Shown in pieces: positions 27,690 through 37,056 of a stretch of DNA of 64,000 nt. Numbering within the stretch: position 1 is the first letter of the stretch; each line of letters begins with the position of its first letter. Source of the stretch: Verticiella alkaliphila. GTDB lineage: Bacteria; Pseudomonadota; Gammaproteobacteria; Burkholderiales; Burkholderiaceae_B. Both the position numbers and the translations under genes were made by a program. The notes beneath the pieces are model-generated. The model saw nothing but the letters and a program-made list of their open reading frames with translations. It did not search any database and was not told where the DNA came from. Location: positions 1-64,000 of the forward strand of contig NZ_JADCNH010000023.1 in NCBI RefSeq assembly GCF_018904615.1, in the 5' to 3' direction.

Positions 27690-28496
27690 ATGCCTCGTCT
27701 TGACCGCACCCGAGAGGAGCTTGCCGCGTTTCTGCGCGCGAGGCGCGAGCGCGTGTCGCCCGATGACGTCGGCTTGCCCACCGGCACACGCCGACGCACG
27801 CCAGGGCTGCGTCGCGAAGAAGTCGCCGCCCTCGCCGGGGTGGGTCTCACCTGGTATACGTGGCTGGAACAGGGACGCGAGATCAGCGTGTCGGCGGCGT
27901 TCCTGGACAATCTGACGCGTGTGCTGCGCCTGGACGCGGCCGAGCGCCGCCATCTCTTTCTCCTGGTGCACGGCCGCCCGCCGGTCGAGCCCGGCAAGAC
28001 CTGGTGTGTGGTGCCGCACCTCGTCACGCGCTTGATGCATGATCTGGCCCCGCACGCGGCATACGTGTTAAATCTGCGCTGGGATGTGCTCGTCGCCAAT
28101 ACTGCGGCAAACGCCTTGTTCGGGTTTGATCAACACCCGCCCGCTGACCGAAACCTGCTGTGGCTGCTCTTTACGGATCCGACGCTGCGCGAGCGCTTCG
28201 ATGACTGGGAAGCGCAAGCACCCGCGATGCTGAGCAGCTTTCGTCGGGATTACGTGCGCGCCACGCAGGATGCGGACACCGTGGCGCTCGTGCAGACGCT
28301 GCGCGACGTGTCACCGGCGTTTCGCACGGCGTGGGATCGACAGGACGTCCACGCGCCGTGCGAGGGGCAGCGGCGCCTGCGCATCGAGGGCGCCCTCCAG
28401 ATATACGAACACACCACGCTCACGATCGATGCTGACAGGCATTTACGCCTGGTGGTGTACGCCAGGCAGGAAGCGCCCTGCCCTCAGGTCTGTTGA
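27690..28496 (+). CDS. XRE-type regulator with MmyB-like ligand domain
   Basis: 268 residues. The N-terminal helix-turn-helix has the diagnostic RRRTPGLRREEVAALAGVGLTWYTWLEQGR motif of the MmyB/MLTR family (near residues 33-62). The C-terminal PAS-like domain (LNLRWDVLVANTAANALFG) binds hydrophobic ligands in this family. It is divergent from the DHA2-type exporter and very likely represses or activates it in response to that exporter's substrate. Its 3' end overlaps the opposing DUF1963 gene by 13 bases. Confidence 0.9.
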   Translation: MPRLDRTREELAAFLRARRERVSPDDVGLPTGTRRRTPGLRREEVAALAGVGLTWYTWLEQGREISVSAAFLDNLTRVLRLDAAERRHLFLLVHGRPPVEPGKTWCVVPHLVTRLMHDLAPHAAYVLNLRWDVLVANTAANALFGFDQHPPADRNLLWLLFTDPTLRERFDDWEAQAPAMLSSFRRDYVRATQDADTVALVQTLRDVSPAFRTAWDRQDVHAPCEGQRRLRIEGALQIYEHTTLTIDADRHLRLVVYARQEAPCPQVC

Positions 28497-29530
28497 TACA
28501 CCGCCACGACCCGGTCAAAGCGGTGAGCAGCCAGGTCGTCGGTGCGGATCACGAAGTACACCGTGCCCTCGCCCAGGCTGCCGCCACTCCAGTCCGCCAG
28601 GTCCACCTGGAGCAACAGGCGCCAGTCCTGGGCCTGCGTGAAAATGCGGCTGCGCTCGCGCTTCCAGGTGTCGCGATCGAGGAACTCCTCGCCAAACTCG
28701 GTGGTGATCACCGCCTGAAAACGCGGATCGTCCTGCTCGGGCGTCGGGCTACCGAGTAGCTGGTGGCGTCGCCAGCGCTCGGCGGGATAGGCAAGGTCGA
28801 GGCTGTCGCGCATCTCGTCGTAGGCCTCGGCAAAGGCTTCTGCCGCCTCGTCCTGGGACTCGCCACGGTAATAGGCCTGCAATGCCGGGAGCCCGGCCAT
28901 CTCCAACGAGGCCGGATCCGGCACGCCCCATCCTGCCGTCAGCGACACCGGTCGCGCCGGCGCGCCATAGTTCGTGCCCTGGGGTGCCTCGGGCGCTGGC
29001 TGATTGAACTCGCGGCGAATGTCCTCATGCATCCGGGCTTCGGCCTGCGCCGCTTCCACCAGATCCGGCGGCATGGCCAGCGGCCGAAGCGCCGCGGCCG
29101 GAGCATCCACCCACATGACGCGCGCCACGCGGGAGCCGGATTCCCAGGGGCCCACCGACAAGTCATAGAAGAAGAGCAGGCGGCCCTGCGACGGCAAGGG
29201 CTCGGCCACCTCGCCCAGGGCATGGGCTTCGGCCAGATCGATCTGGCCGATGAAGGCAAACGGCAGGCGTTTCTCGAGATGTGCGCGCATCTCCTTGGCC
29301 GCGTCTGGATTGCCACGCTTGGCGATCGCCTCGATGTCGGCCGGCAGATCCGGCCGCGGCCACGGGCTGCCCTCCGGCAATTCGGGGACACCGCCCAGGC
29401 GGGAGGCCCTTGCGTGCGTCGTCGGTTCGAGCCCGATGGCAGGCACCAGTGCCTGCGCGACCTGTTGCACCTGATGGGGCGTGAAGAACGTCTGCATGGC
29501 CTGCACTGCCAAGTCGGGTGCGTCGAACAT
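28484..29530 (-). CDS. DUF1963 (YwqG-like) protein
   Basis: 348 residues with the DUF1963 pattern: SRLGGVPELPEGSPWPR near residue 43, PFAFIGQIDL near 90, GRLLFFYDL near 116, and a C-terminal WRLLLQVDLADW...GEGTVYFVIRTDDL segment. The family is widespread in bacteria, cytoplasmic and of unknown biochemical role. The length fits. It is convergent with the MmyB-like regulator. Confidence 0.85.
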   Translation of the reverse strand: MFDAPDLAVQAMQTFFTPHQVQQVAQALVPAIGLEPTTHARASRLGGVPELPEGSPWPRPDLPADIEAIAKRGNPDAAKEMRAHLEKRLPFAFIGQIDLAEAHALGEVAEPLPSQGRLLFFYDLSVGPWESGSRVARVMWVDAPAAALRPLAMPPDLVEAAQAEARMHEDIRREFNQPAPEAPQGTNYGAPARPVSLTAGWGVPDPASLEMAGLPALQAYYRGESQDEAAEAFAEAYDEMRDSLDLAYPAERWRRHQLLGSPTPEQDDPRFQAVITTEFGEEFLDRDTWKRERSRIFTQAQDWRLLLQVDLADWSGGSLGEGTVYFVIRTDDLAAHRFDRVVAVYQQT

Positions 29531-29785
29531 CGTGAAGGCATCCTCTGGTTGTATCGCCCGCCGCCGAGCGTCGCTGAGATTTCAACCCGGCACGGGTTTT
29601 TCTGTCCGCGACAAAAAGGAAGTGAATGTGAAAGCCGCATCCCCATGCAAACGCGCGGGGCCGCCCACGGTGATGCCCACCGGCCGTCTCCAGACGCTGC
29701 CTTGGCGTGGGCCAGTATCATCTGGTCAGGCCGTGCGGCGCGCCAGGGCCGCGCACGCCCCTCACTATTTTCGATTGGACATTCT

Positions 29786-30499
29786 ATGTGGCAGTGCCTC
29801 CTGATTGAAGACGACCAAGACAATGCGCGCTATCTGTCCAACGGCCTGACGGAACTCGGCCATATGGTGACGGTGAGCCCGGATGGCGTGAGCGGTCTCG
29901 AGAACGCCATGAAGGACAAGTGGGACATCATCATCCTCGACCGCATTCTCCCGAACCACGTGGATGGGCTCTCCATCCTGTCCACGCTGCGGGCCTTGAA
30001 CAAGAAGACCCCGGTCCTTGTGCTCAGCGCGCTCTCGGCCGTGGATGATCGGGTCGACGGGCTGCGCGCGGGCGGCGACGACTACCTCGTCAAACCCTTC
30101 TCGTTCTCTGAACTCGTCGCCCGGCTGGACGCCCTCATCCGACGCACGCGCCCCGAGCTCGAGACCAAGGAGCTGCGTATCGCGGATCTGGTGGTCAACG
30201 TCGCCACGCAGAAGGTCCAGCGCGCGGGCACGCCGATATCGCTGCAGCCGCAGGAGTTCCGTCTGCTGGTGTATCTCATGCTCAACCCCCATCGCATCAT
30301 CACCCGCACCATGCTGCTCGAGACGATCTGGGGATACAGCTTCGATCCGCAGTCCAATGTGATCGACGTCCAGGTGAGCCGGCTGCGCCGCAAGATCGAT
30401 GGCGGCTCGGCTGTCCCCTTGATCCACACGATCCGCGGCACGGGCTACATCCTGTCCGATACCCATGGGCCTGGCCAGGCCGGCTCCTGCAACCCATGA
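29786..30499 (+). CDS. OmpR-family response regulator
   Basis: 237 residues: a receiver domain with acid pair Asp9-Asp10, phospho-acceptor Asp52 and Lys103 (DDYLVKPFS), then a winged-helix DNA-binding domain (QEFRLLVYLMLNPHRIITR...VIDVQVSRLRRKID). It overlaps the sensor kinase start by four bases (ATGA). A 255-base upstream gap holds its promoter, but no clear operator was seen. It may regulate the convergent tctBA genes, as TctD does in Salmonella, but this is inference from location only. Confidence 0.92.
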   Translation: MWQCLLIEDDQDNARYLSNGLTELGHMVTVSPDGVSGLENAMKDKWDIIILDRILPNHVDGLSILSTLRALNKKTPVLVLSALSAVDDRVDGLRAGGDDYLVKPFSFSELVARLDALIRRTRPELETKELRIADLVVNVATQKVQRAGTPISLQPQEFRLLVYLMLNPHRIITRTMLLETIWGYSFDPQSNVIDVQVSRLRRKIDGGSAVPLIHTIRGTGYILSDTHGPGQAGSCNP

Positions 30500-31824
30500 G
30501 TCAGCCCCTCAAGCACCTCTGGAACTCGATCTCGTTTCGCCTGACGCTGAACTACGGCCTGCTCGCGACGCTGACGACGCTGATCCTGATCGCTTTCATC
30601 TCGGTGCAATTTCTCGCTGCCCTGCGCGCCGAATACACCCGCCAGATCGATGCCACCGCGCAGCGCCTCGTAGTCGCCTACGAAGATGGTGGACGCGACG
30701 CGCTGGTTGAAGCCATCGAGCTCACGCTATCGGACCGTATTGCCGCGGATCGCAAGGTGTACTTGCTCAACGATGAGAATGGCCGCAGGCTTACCGGTAA
30801 TCTGGACCTGGCGAGCATCGTCTCCCCCTTCTCTCCAACGCACCGACACCTGCATACGCAGAGGCTGGCGGGCGGCGAGACGCTCGTGATTGGCCACCCG
30901 TCAACGGAGATCGGCAACATCTCCTCGCTGATTGGCAAAGCAGCCGCCGCGGCTATCCTGCTCGCCGTGATCCTCGTGCTCGTCGGCACCTATCTCTTTC
31001 GGCGTGAACTCGCCCACCGCGTCAACCACATCCGGCGCATCACGCAGAAGATCGGGGCAGGACAATTGTCGAACCGGATCCCGGCCGCGACGGGCGACGA
31101 CGAGTTCACGCTGCTCAGCGGCGACATCAACGTGATGCTGGACCGCATCGAGCTCCTGATGAAGAGTGCGCGGCACATCTCGGACACCATCGCGCACAAT
31201 CTTCGCACGCCGCTCACCCGCACCGTGGGCGCGCTGCGCGAGGCGCAGCAGCCGGGCACGCCTCAGGCAGCGGTGCTGGAGGCCAATCGCCAGGCCATCC
31301 GGAACATCGAGACGCTGAACGTGTTGCTGGAGAAGCTGCTGCAGATCGCGGAGATGGAAGCGGGCATCCAGCGGCGCACGTTCAAGCGCTGTGATCTGGG
31401 CGTCATCGTGAACGACGTGATCGAGATGTACGAGACGCTGGCCGAGGACAGGGGGAAGCGTCTGACGTGCACGACGCTGGAGAACATCACCCTGCATGGC
31501 GATGCCAACCTGATTGCCAGTGCGCTCGCCAATCTCGTGGACAACGCGGTCAAGTATGGGCATCGGGAGGTGCGCGTGGCGGTGACGCGGCTAGGGTCGA
31601 CGGCACGCATCGTGATCGAGGATGATGGCCCGGGGATCGATGCCGCTGAACACGAACATCTGGGCAAGCACTTCTATCGCTCGGATCCGTCCTCCGAAGG
31701 ACACGGCCTGGGCCTGACGAGCGTGATGAGCATTGTCGGCCTGCACTGCGGCACCCTGGCCTTCTCGGATGCGCGGCCTGGGTTGCGGGTAATCGTCTCA
31801 CTGCCGATCAACCCGCAAGCCTGA
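30496..31824 (+). CDS. Two-component sensor histidine kinase
   Basis: 442 residues: membrane helices near 20-45 and 150-170 around a ~105-residue periplasmic sensor region, then HAMP, a dimerisation domain with phospho-acceptor His in TIAHNLRTPLTR (Asn in place of the common Glu/Asp after His), and an ATPase domain with NAVKYG (N box), DDGPGI (G1) and GHGLGLT (G2). It pairs with the upstream response regulator. The signal is unknown; the periplasmic region is too small for a typical TctE tandem PAS layout. Confidence 0.9.
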   Translation: MSQPLKHLWNSISFRLTLNYGLLATLTTLILIAFISVQFLAALRAEYTRQIDATAQRLVVAYEDGGRDALVEAIELTLSDRIAADRKVYLLNDENGRRLTGNLDLASIVSPFSPTHRHLHTQRLAGGETLVIGHPSTEIGNISSLIGKAAAAAILLAVILVLVGTYLFRRELAHRVNHIRRITQKIGAGQLSNRIPAATGDDEFTLLSGDINVMLDRIELLMKSARHISDTIAHNLRTPLTRTVGALREAQQPGTPQAAVLEANRQAIRNIETLNVLLEKLLQIAEMEAGIQRRTFKRCDLGVIVNDVIEMYETLAEDRGKRLTCTTLENITLHGDANLIASALANLVDNAVKYGHREVRVAVTRLGSTARIVIEDDGPGIDAAEHEHLGKHFYRSDPSSEGHGLGLTSVMSIVGLHCGTLAFSDARPGLRVIVSLPINPQA

Positions 31825-31844
31825 TCTGGGAAAACCGATCTGCG

Positions 31845-31878
31845 GCTGGCTCGGAACCCGAGGGTTGACCGAGCCAGC
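31845..31878. terminator. Bidirectional hairpin between sensor kinase and tctA
   Basis: GCTGGCTCGG (31845-31854) pairs perfectly with CCGAGCCAGC (31869-31878), and the 14-base loop contains a further AACCC/GGGTT pairing. It sits between two facing stop codons. Confidence 0.7.
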
Positions 31879-31884
31879 GTGTCC

Positions 31885-33411
31885 TCAGCTGGACTTGACC
31901 GATTCCGTGGCGATCGACACGGCGGAGCGCTGACGCACAGTGCTCCAGATACCCCACACGAGCAGCACGAGCGTGATGACGAGCAGCCACAGGCTGATCG
32001 GACGCGACACGAACGCCGCGCCGATGTCGCCCCGGGCCAGCAGCATGGCGCGCCGGAAGTTTTCCTCCAGCATGGGGCCGAGCACGTAGCCGAGCAGCAG
32101 CGGCGCGGGCTCGAAGGCCAGCACGCGCAGGATGTAGCCGGCAATGCCGAACAACATGACCGCATACACGTCGAAGACGTTGTTGTTGACGCCATACACC
32201 CCGATGCAGACGAACATGACAATCGCCGGGTAAAGGATGTGGTAGGGGATCGTCAGCACGCGGACCCACACGCCAATCATCGGCACGTTCAGGATCACGA
32301 GGAGGATGTTGCCGATCCAGAAGCTCATGATCAGGCCCCAGAACATCGCGGGCTGCTCGGTGAGCATGCTCGGGCCAGGCTGGATGCCGTGGATCATCAG
32401 CGCACCGATGATGAGCGCCATCGTCACGCTGCCCGGGATGCCCAGGGTGAGCGTGGGGATGAACGAGGCCATGTCGGACGCGCTGTTGGCCGTCTCGGGC
32501 GCCATGATGCCCTCGATGGTGCCGTGGCCAAAGCGCTCGGGGTGCTTGGACATGCGCTTTTCCACGGCATAGGCCATGAAGGCCGCCACGGTGGGGCCGA
32601 CACCGGGCAGCACGCCCAGCATCGCACCGATGCTTGACCCCCGGGCCATGCCGCTCCAGGAGCGCTTGACCTCATCCCGCGTGGGCAGCATCGACTTCAT
32701 CGAGACGTCGACCTCGCGATCGGCCGCCTTCACGTGGTTCACGCTGGCGATGATCTCGGTGATACCGAACAGCCCCATGGCCAGCGCCACGATGCCCACA
32801 CCGTCCATCAACTCCGGGAAGTTGAGGGTGAAGCGAGACACACCCGAGTTCACGTCCGTGCCGACGAGGCCGAGCATGACGCCTGCCACGACCATGGTGA
32901 CGCCCTTCATGGCCGAACCAGACGAGACGACCGAGGCGGCGACCAGGCCCAGCACCATCATCGCGAAGTATTCGGAAGGACCGAACTTGAACGCGACGCT
33001 GGCGATGGGCTCGGCAAAGAGCATCAGCAGCACGATGCCGGCGCTGGCCCCGACGAAGGAGGCGACCGTTGTCATCAGCAGCGCGACGCCAGCCCGCCCC
33101 TGCTTGGCCATGGGAAAGCCGTCCAGACACGTCACCGCGTTGGCCGGGGTGCCGGGCAAGTTCAGCAGGATCGAGGCTGTCGAGCCGCCGTAGGTACTGC
33201 CATACCAGATCCCCGCGAGCATGATCAGCGCGGCGGTGGGGTCCAGGTGATAGGTGATCGGAAAGAGCAGCGACATCGTCGCGAGCGTCCCGACCCCGGG
33301 GATCACGCCGATCAGCGTGCCGAGGCTGACCCCGACCACGCACCAGAGAAGATTGTTCCAGGCGAGCGCGGTCCCGAGACCGAGCACGATATTGCCGAAA
33401 AGACCATCCAT
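31885..33411 (-). CDS. tctA: Tripartite tricarboxylate transporter, large permease subunit TctA
   Basis: 508 residues with about twelve hydrophobic helices and the TctA hallmarks VIPGVGTLATMSLLFPITY (near 40-58), GIWYGSTYGGSTASILLNLPG and GVLPGVGPTVAAF. It is the transport subunit of the TTT carrier for citrate, other tricarboxylates or related acids and needs TctB and a periplasmic TctC/Bug receptor. The ATG at 33411 has AGGAAG upstream. It follows tctB by 10 bases in one operon. No tctC is adjacent. Confidence 0.95.
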   Translation of the reverse strand: MDGLFGNIVLGLGTALAWNNLLWCVVGVSLGTLIGVIPGVGTLATMSLLFPITYHLDPTAALIMLAGIWYGSTYGGSTASILLNLPGTPANAVTCLDGFPMAKQGRAGVALLMTTVASFVGASAGIVLLMLFAEPIASVAFKFGPSEYFAMMVLGLVAASVVSSGSAMKGVTMVVAGVMLGLVGTDVNSGVSRFTLNFPELMDGVGIVALAMGLFGITEIIASVNHVKAADREVDVSMKSMLPTRDEVKRSWSGMARGSSIGAMLGVLPGVGPTVAAFMAYAVEKRMSKHPERFGHGTIEGIMAPETANSASDMASFIPTLTLGIPGSVTMALIIGALMIHGIQPGPSMLTEQPAMFWGLIMSFWIGNILLVILNVPMIGVWVRVLTIPYHILYPAIVMFVCIGVYGVNNNVFDVYAVMLFGIAGYILRVLAFEPAPLLLGYVLGPMLEENFRRAMLLARGDIGAAFVSRPISLWLLVITLVLLVWGIWSTVRQRSAVSIATESVKSS

Positions 33412-33421
33412 CGTATGCTTC

Positions 33422-33871
33422 CTACCAGGGCCAGGCGATGACCGGCACAATCAGACCAAGACCCACTTTGAAGATGAGGGTCGCGAGGATAGCCACGCTC
33501 GCGGCCAGCACGAGCGAGCCTTTCCAGGAGAGCTTGCTGTCGGCCATGCCGGACAGCAAGGTCTGCACGATGATGGCCGGGATCATGCCGAACGGGACGA
33601 GCAGCAGCGCGAACGCGAGCACGGAGAGGCTGATGAAAACGAGCGGCCGCATCTCGAGCTTCGGCATCACCCCAGCGCGAAAGAAGGCGGGGATCATGAT
33701 GATCAGACCGCAGAGGATCAGAAGGCCGCTCACCAGGGCGGGGAAGTAGCCCGGCCCCATGCGGGCGAGCGTGCCCACCTGGAACGCGGTCAGTGAGTGG
33801 TACATGGTCCCGATGCCGGCCAGCGTAATCAATACGCCGCCGATCAAGTCGCGGTAATCGACTCGACGCAT
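33422..33871 (-). CDS. tctB: Tripartite tricarboxylate transporter, small permease subunit TctB
   Basis: 149 residues with four hydrophobic helices, the size and layout of TctB; the motif ARMGPGYFPALVSGLLILCG near residues 38-57 is characteristic. The ATG at 33871 has AGGAG eight bases upstream. It is the first gene of the tctBA operon. A tctC receptor gene would normally precede tctB and is missing, so the carrier must borrow an orphan Bug protein. Confidence 0.93.
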   Translation of the reverse strand: MRRVDYRDLIGGVLITLAGIGTMYHSLTAFQVGTLARMGPGYFPALVSGLLILCGLIIMIPAFFRAGVMPKLEMRPLVFISLSVLAFALLLVPFGMIPAIIVQTLLSGMADSKLSWKGSLVLAASVAILATLIFKVGLGLIVPVIAWPW

Positions 33872-33977
33872 GTCGGTGTCTCCTTTGGAATTTTTGCCGA
33901 TTGCAGCTCCGGCAAGATGCACGAAACGTCGGCCGCATTATCCCTTCGGGCGGGCAACACGCGTCAAGTTAGCGTTT

Positions 33978-33995
33978 CATGACCGATTGGTCATG
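33978..33995. promoter_or_regulatory. Perfect TetR/FadR-like operator palindrome
   Basis: CATGACC-GATT-GGTCATG is an 18-base perfect dyad between tctB and the photolyase gene, 107 bases upstream of the tctB start. The GACCnnnnGGTC core is typical of TetR-family sites. No TetR-family gene is in the window, so the regulator would act from elsewhere. Confidence 0.55.
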
Positions 33996-34163
33996 TTGGC
34001 GAAAAGACCTGGATCGACGACCCGCCGAGGCAGGGTTAGCCGTAAGCCGGCAAGCTGCGGGGACAACCGCTGAGTTCGCGCACACAGGGTGGCTCTCACC
34101 TGTCGGGTCTGAAACCTGCGGCGCGGCTCCGGAATACGGATCACGTACTTCCTACAGCACAGC

Positions 34164-35762
34164 ATGACGGGCGTAGCCCCCATCCCCTGCAAGACGTCCC
34201 AACCGGCTGGCAAGCCGCGCGCCACTGCGCCCGCCGTCACGCTGCGTCTGGTGCTGGGCGATCAACTCAACCCGCATCACAGCTGGTTCGGCCACGTCGA
34301 CCCAGAGGTCGTCTATGTGCTGATGGAGGTGCGCAGCGAGACGGATTACGTGCTGCACCATGCGCAGAAGATCCTCGCGATCTTCGCCGCCATGCGCGAG
34401 TTCGGCAGGCAGCTGCGTGCCGCTGGTCACCGCGTGCGCTACGTAAAGCTGGATGATCCGAGCAATCGACAGGCCATCACCGGCAATCTGGACGCGCTGG
34501 CGGTGCACTACGAGGCGCGGCAGGTGCAGTGGCAACAGCCAGACGAATGGCGACTGGATCGCGCGCTCGCGGACTGGGGCGCGTCGCATGATCTGGCCTG
34601 CACGGCAGTGGACACGGAACACTTCCTGACGGGCCGTGGGGATCTTGCCGAGATGATGGGCGAACGGCCGCAATGGCTGATGGAAGATTTCTACCGCCAG
34701 ATGCGCCGCCGCTGGCAACTGCTGCTCACGCCGCAGGGCAAGCCCGAAGGCGGCCAGTGGAACTACGACCATGACAACCGCAAACGCTGGCCGGGCACAC
34801 CGCCTGAGCCTCCGGACTGGCGACCTACCCACGACCACAGCGCGTTGTGGGCGATGGTGGAGCAAACCGGGGTAAAGAGCTTCGGCAACCCGCAGGCTGC
34901 CGCGATGCGCTGGCCCGTGAATCGCGAGGAGGCCCTGCAATGCCTCGATGCCTTCATCGACACCGCCCTGCCAAACTTCGGCGCTTATGAAGACGCCCTG
35001 GCGAGCGAGGCGCCACGCCTCTTTCACTCGCTCCTGTCCTTTGCGCTCAACGTGAAAATGCTGCATCCGCTGGAGGTGGTGCAGCGCGCCGAAGACGCCT
35101 CTCGCGCGGGCAAGGCCCCGCTCGCGGCCACGGAGGGCTTCGTGCGGCAGATCATTGGCTGGCGCGAATACGTGCGCGGGATCTACTGGTCGCACATGCC
35201 GGGGTACGACGCGCAGAACGCCCTGGGCCATCACACCCCGCTGCCGCACTGGTTCTGGAGTGGCGACACCCGCATGCGCTGCCTGCACCTGGCGATCACT
35301 CAGTCCCTGGAGACGGCGCACGCTCATCACATCCAGCGGCTGATGGTGATTGGCAACTTCGCCCTGCTGGCAGGGCTGGATCCGAAGGAGCTGCACCACT
35401 GGTACCTGGGCATCTACATTGACGCCTTCGAATGGGTGGAGCTGCCGAATACCCTCGGCATGAGCCAGCGCGCCGATGGCGGCGTGATCGCTACCAAGCC
35501 ATACGTGAGCAGTGCGGCCTACGTGAACCGCATGAGCGACTACTGCCGTGGCTGTGCGTACGATCCGAAGCAGAGGACAGGAGACGGCGCCTGTCCGTTC
35601 AACGCGCTGTACTGGGATTTCTTCGCGCGCCACGCCGACGTCTTCCAGGACAATCCACGGTTGCGCATGGTGTATAGGCAGCTCGAGAAGATGCCGGAGG
35701 ATCAGCTAGGGGCCATCCAACAGCATGCCGCGCTAGTGCGCCGAGACGTCGACCGTCTATAA
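34164..35762 (+). CDS. Iron-sulfur bacterial cryptochrome / (6-4) photolyase (PhrB/FeS-BCP type)
   Basis: 532 residues with the DPRP-type N-terminus (LRLVLGDQLNPHHSWF) and a C-terminal flavin-binding region containing GFVRQIIGWREYVRGIYW. Four cysteines, Cys373, Cys461, Cys464 and Cys477, have the same spacing (88, 3, 13) as the [4Fe-4S] ligands of Agrobacterium PhrB (350/438/441/454). It is expected to repair (6-4) pyrimidine photoproducts using light, or act as a photoreceptor. The first ~25 residues are low-conservation; the true start may lie slightly downstream. No carotenoid or other light genes are adjacent. Confidence 0.93.
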   Translation: MTGVAPIPCKTSQPAGKPRATAPAVTLRLVLGDQLNPHHSWFGHVDPEVVYVLMEVRSETDYVLHHAQKILAIFAAMREFGRQLRAAGHRVRYVKLDDPSNRQAITGNLDALAVHYEARQVQWQQPDEWRLDRALADWGASHDLACTAVDTEHFLTGRGDLAEMMGERPQWLMEDFYRQMRRRWQLLLTPQGKPEGGQWNYDHDNRKRWPGTPPEPPDWRPTHDHSALWAMVEQTGVKSFGNPQAAAMRWPVNREEALQCLDAFIDTALPNFGAYEDALASEAPRLFHSLLSFALNVKMLHPLEVVQRAEDASRAGKAPLAATEGFVRQIIGWREYVRGIYWSHMPGYDAQNALGHHTPLPHWFWSGDTRMRCLHLAITQSLETAHAHHIQRLMVIGNFALLAGLDPKELHHWYLGIYIDAFEWVELPNTLGMSQRADGGVIATKPYVSSAAYVNRMSDYCRGCAYDPKQRTGDGACPFNALYWDFFARHADVFQDNPRLRMVYRQLEKMPEDQLGAIQQHAALVRRDVDRL

Positions 35763-35778
35763 ATACAGCGCCCCTTTT

Positions 35779-36132
35779 CTAACGCCTGCGCAACCACCGG
35801 GTCAGCCAGCCAGGTTTGCGTGAAGATGACACAGGTGGCAGGTCAGCGACTGACGTCGGCGGCAACCACTCGCTTGCCGCCTCGACGGGGGCCGTCTTCA
35901 CCACCGCCTGCGGCCCTTCGATGTCCCACCCGATCACGCAACAGCCGCAGCCCGTGTTGTGCACCCACGTCAGCTGATCGACGTACGCTAGGATCCATTG
36001 TTCGGTCCTCGCCACGAGGTCTTCGTCGCGGATGTCCACGCACAGGCTGGCGCGCGTGGCGCCAGGGACGATATGCGGTGGTACAGGATCATCGCGTAGG
36101 TAGATCGCCCGCAGGGCGTCGTCTTCGGTCAT
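35779..36132 (-). CDS. Uncharacterised small protein with CxCC motif
   Basis: 117 residues with an early acidic region, a central WVHNTGCGCCVIGWDIEGP motif (near 56-74) and a basic Trp/Arg-rich C-terminus (KPGWLTRWLRRR). The clustered cysteines could bind metal or form disulfides. The ATG at 36132 is chosen because the upstream extension has no ribosome-binding site. I do not recognise the family. It is convergent with the photolyase gene. Confidence 0.6.
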   Translation of the reverse strand: MTEDDALRAIYLRDDPVPPHIVPGATRASLCVDIRDEDLVARTEQWILAYVDQLTWVHNTGCGCCVIGWDIEGPQAVVKTAPVEAASEWLPPTSVADLPPVSSSRKPGWLTRWLRRR

Positions 36133-36214
36133 GACGGATAGGCTATAGCAGTTCCTAGACAATAGATAGGCGACACCGCGTCACGCCTGACATCACTCGC
36201 GGAGGAACACCCAT

Positions 36215-36964
36215 ATGAGCAACGCATCCGGGACCGTGCTGGTCACTGGCGGCAGCCGCGGCATCGGCGCAGAGGCCGTCCTCCTCCTCGCCCGTGAGGG
36301 CCACGACGTGGTCTTTACCTACCGGGAGCGTGCTGAGGCGGCCGAGACGGTGGTGCGACAGGTGCACGCGCTGGGTGGCCGTGCCTGGGCGGTCCAGGCG
36401 GACATGGCCGCCCCCGATGCGCCAGAGCGTGTGCTGGCGCAGATGCCGCCCGACGCCGCGCCCCTGGTCGGCCTGGTGAACAACGCCGGCATCACCGGCC
36501 CGCTCGGCACGTTCGCCGACACGGCCCTGGACACCATGCGCCGCGTGCTGGAAGTCAACGTGCTCGGTCTGTATGCCCTCACCCAGGCGGTGGTAAGGCA
36601 CTGGCTGGCGCAGGGCCAGCCGGGCGTGATCGTGAATGTGTCGTCTGCCGCGGCCACGCTTGGCTCGCCCGGGGAATACGTGCACTACGCCGCGTCCAAG
36701 GCTGCCGTCGAAACCTTTACCCTGGGGCTGGGCAAGGAGCTCGCGCCCCATGGCATCCGGGTCAATTGCGTCTCGCCGGGCACCAGCTTGACCGAGATCC
36801 ATGCCATCGCCGGCGACGCCAACAAGCCAGCGCGCGTGGCGTCCCGGATCCCGCAGGGACGGGCTGGTGAACCGCAGGAGATCGCCGAGGCCATCGTGTG
36901 GCTGCTGTCGCCCCGGTCGTCCTACGTGACGGGCACGGTGTTGCGGGTGGCGGGCGGGTTGTGA
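36215..36964 (+). CDS. SDR-family oxidoreductase (FabG-like)
   Basis: 249 residues: TGGSRGIG (11-18), NNAG (89-92), Ser near 143-144 and Tyr158/Lys162 in YAASK. The TYRERAEAAE stretch after the second strand holds Arg residues favouring NADP(H). The start has GGAGGA upstream. It stands alone with no divergent regulator; the substrate is unknown. Confidence 0.9.
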   Translation: MSNASGTVLVTGGSRGIGAEAVLLLAREGHDVVFTYRERAEAAETVVRQVHALGGRAWAVQADMAAPDAPERVLAQMPPDAAPLVGLVNNAGITGPLGTFADTALDTMRRVLEVNVLGLYALTQAVVRHWLAQGQPGVIVNVSSAAATLGSPGEYVHYAASKAAVETFTLGLGKELAPHGIRVNCVSPGTSLTEIHAIAGDANKPARVASRIPQGRAGEPQEIAEAIVWLLSPRSSYVTGTVLRVAGGL

Positions 36965-37056
36965 GCTCCGTGGGGCTCACGCGAGTGGGGACCGCGCCAA
37001 CGAGGAAAGCGCGTTGACGCTGCACGGCGTCACGCCACTTCAATTTACTATCTAAC

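Noticed and set aside
28763-29785. N-terminal extension of the response regulator at 29786
   Set aside because: The extension lies opposite DUF1963 and has no domain; the receiver starts at 29786.
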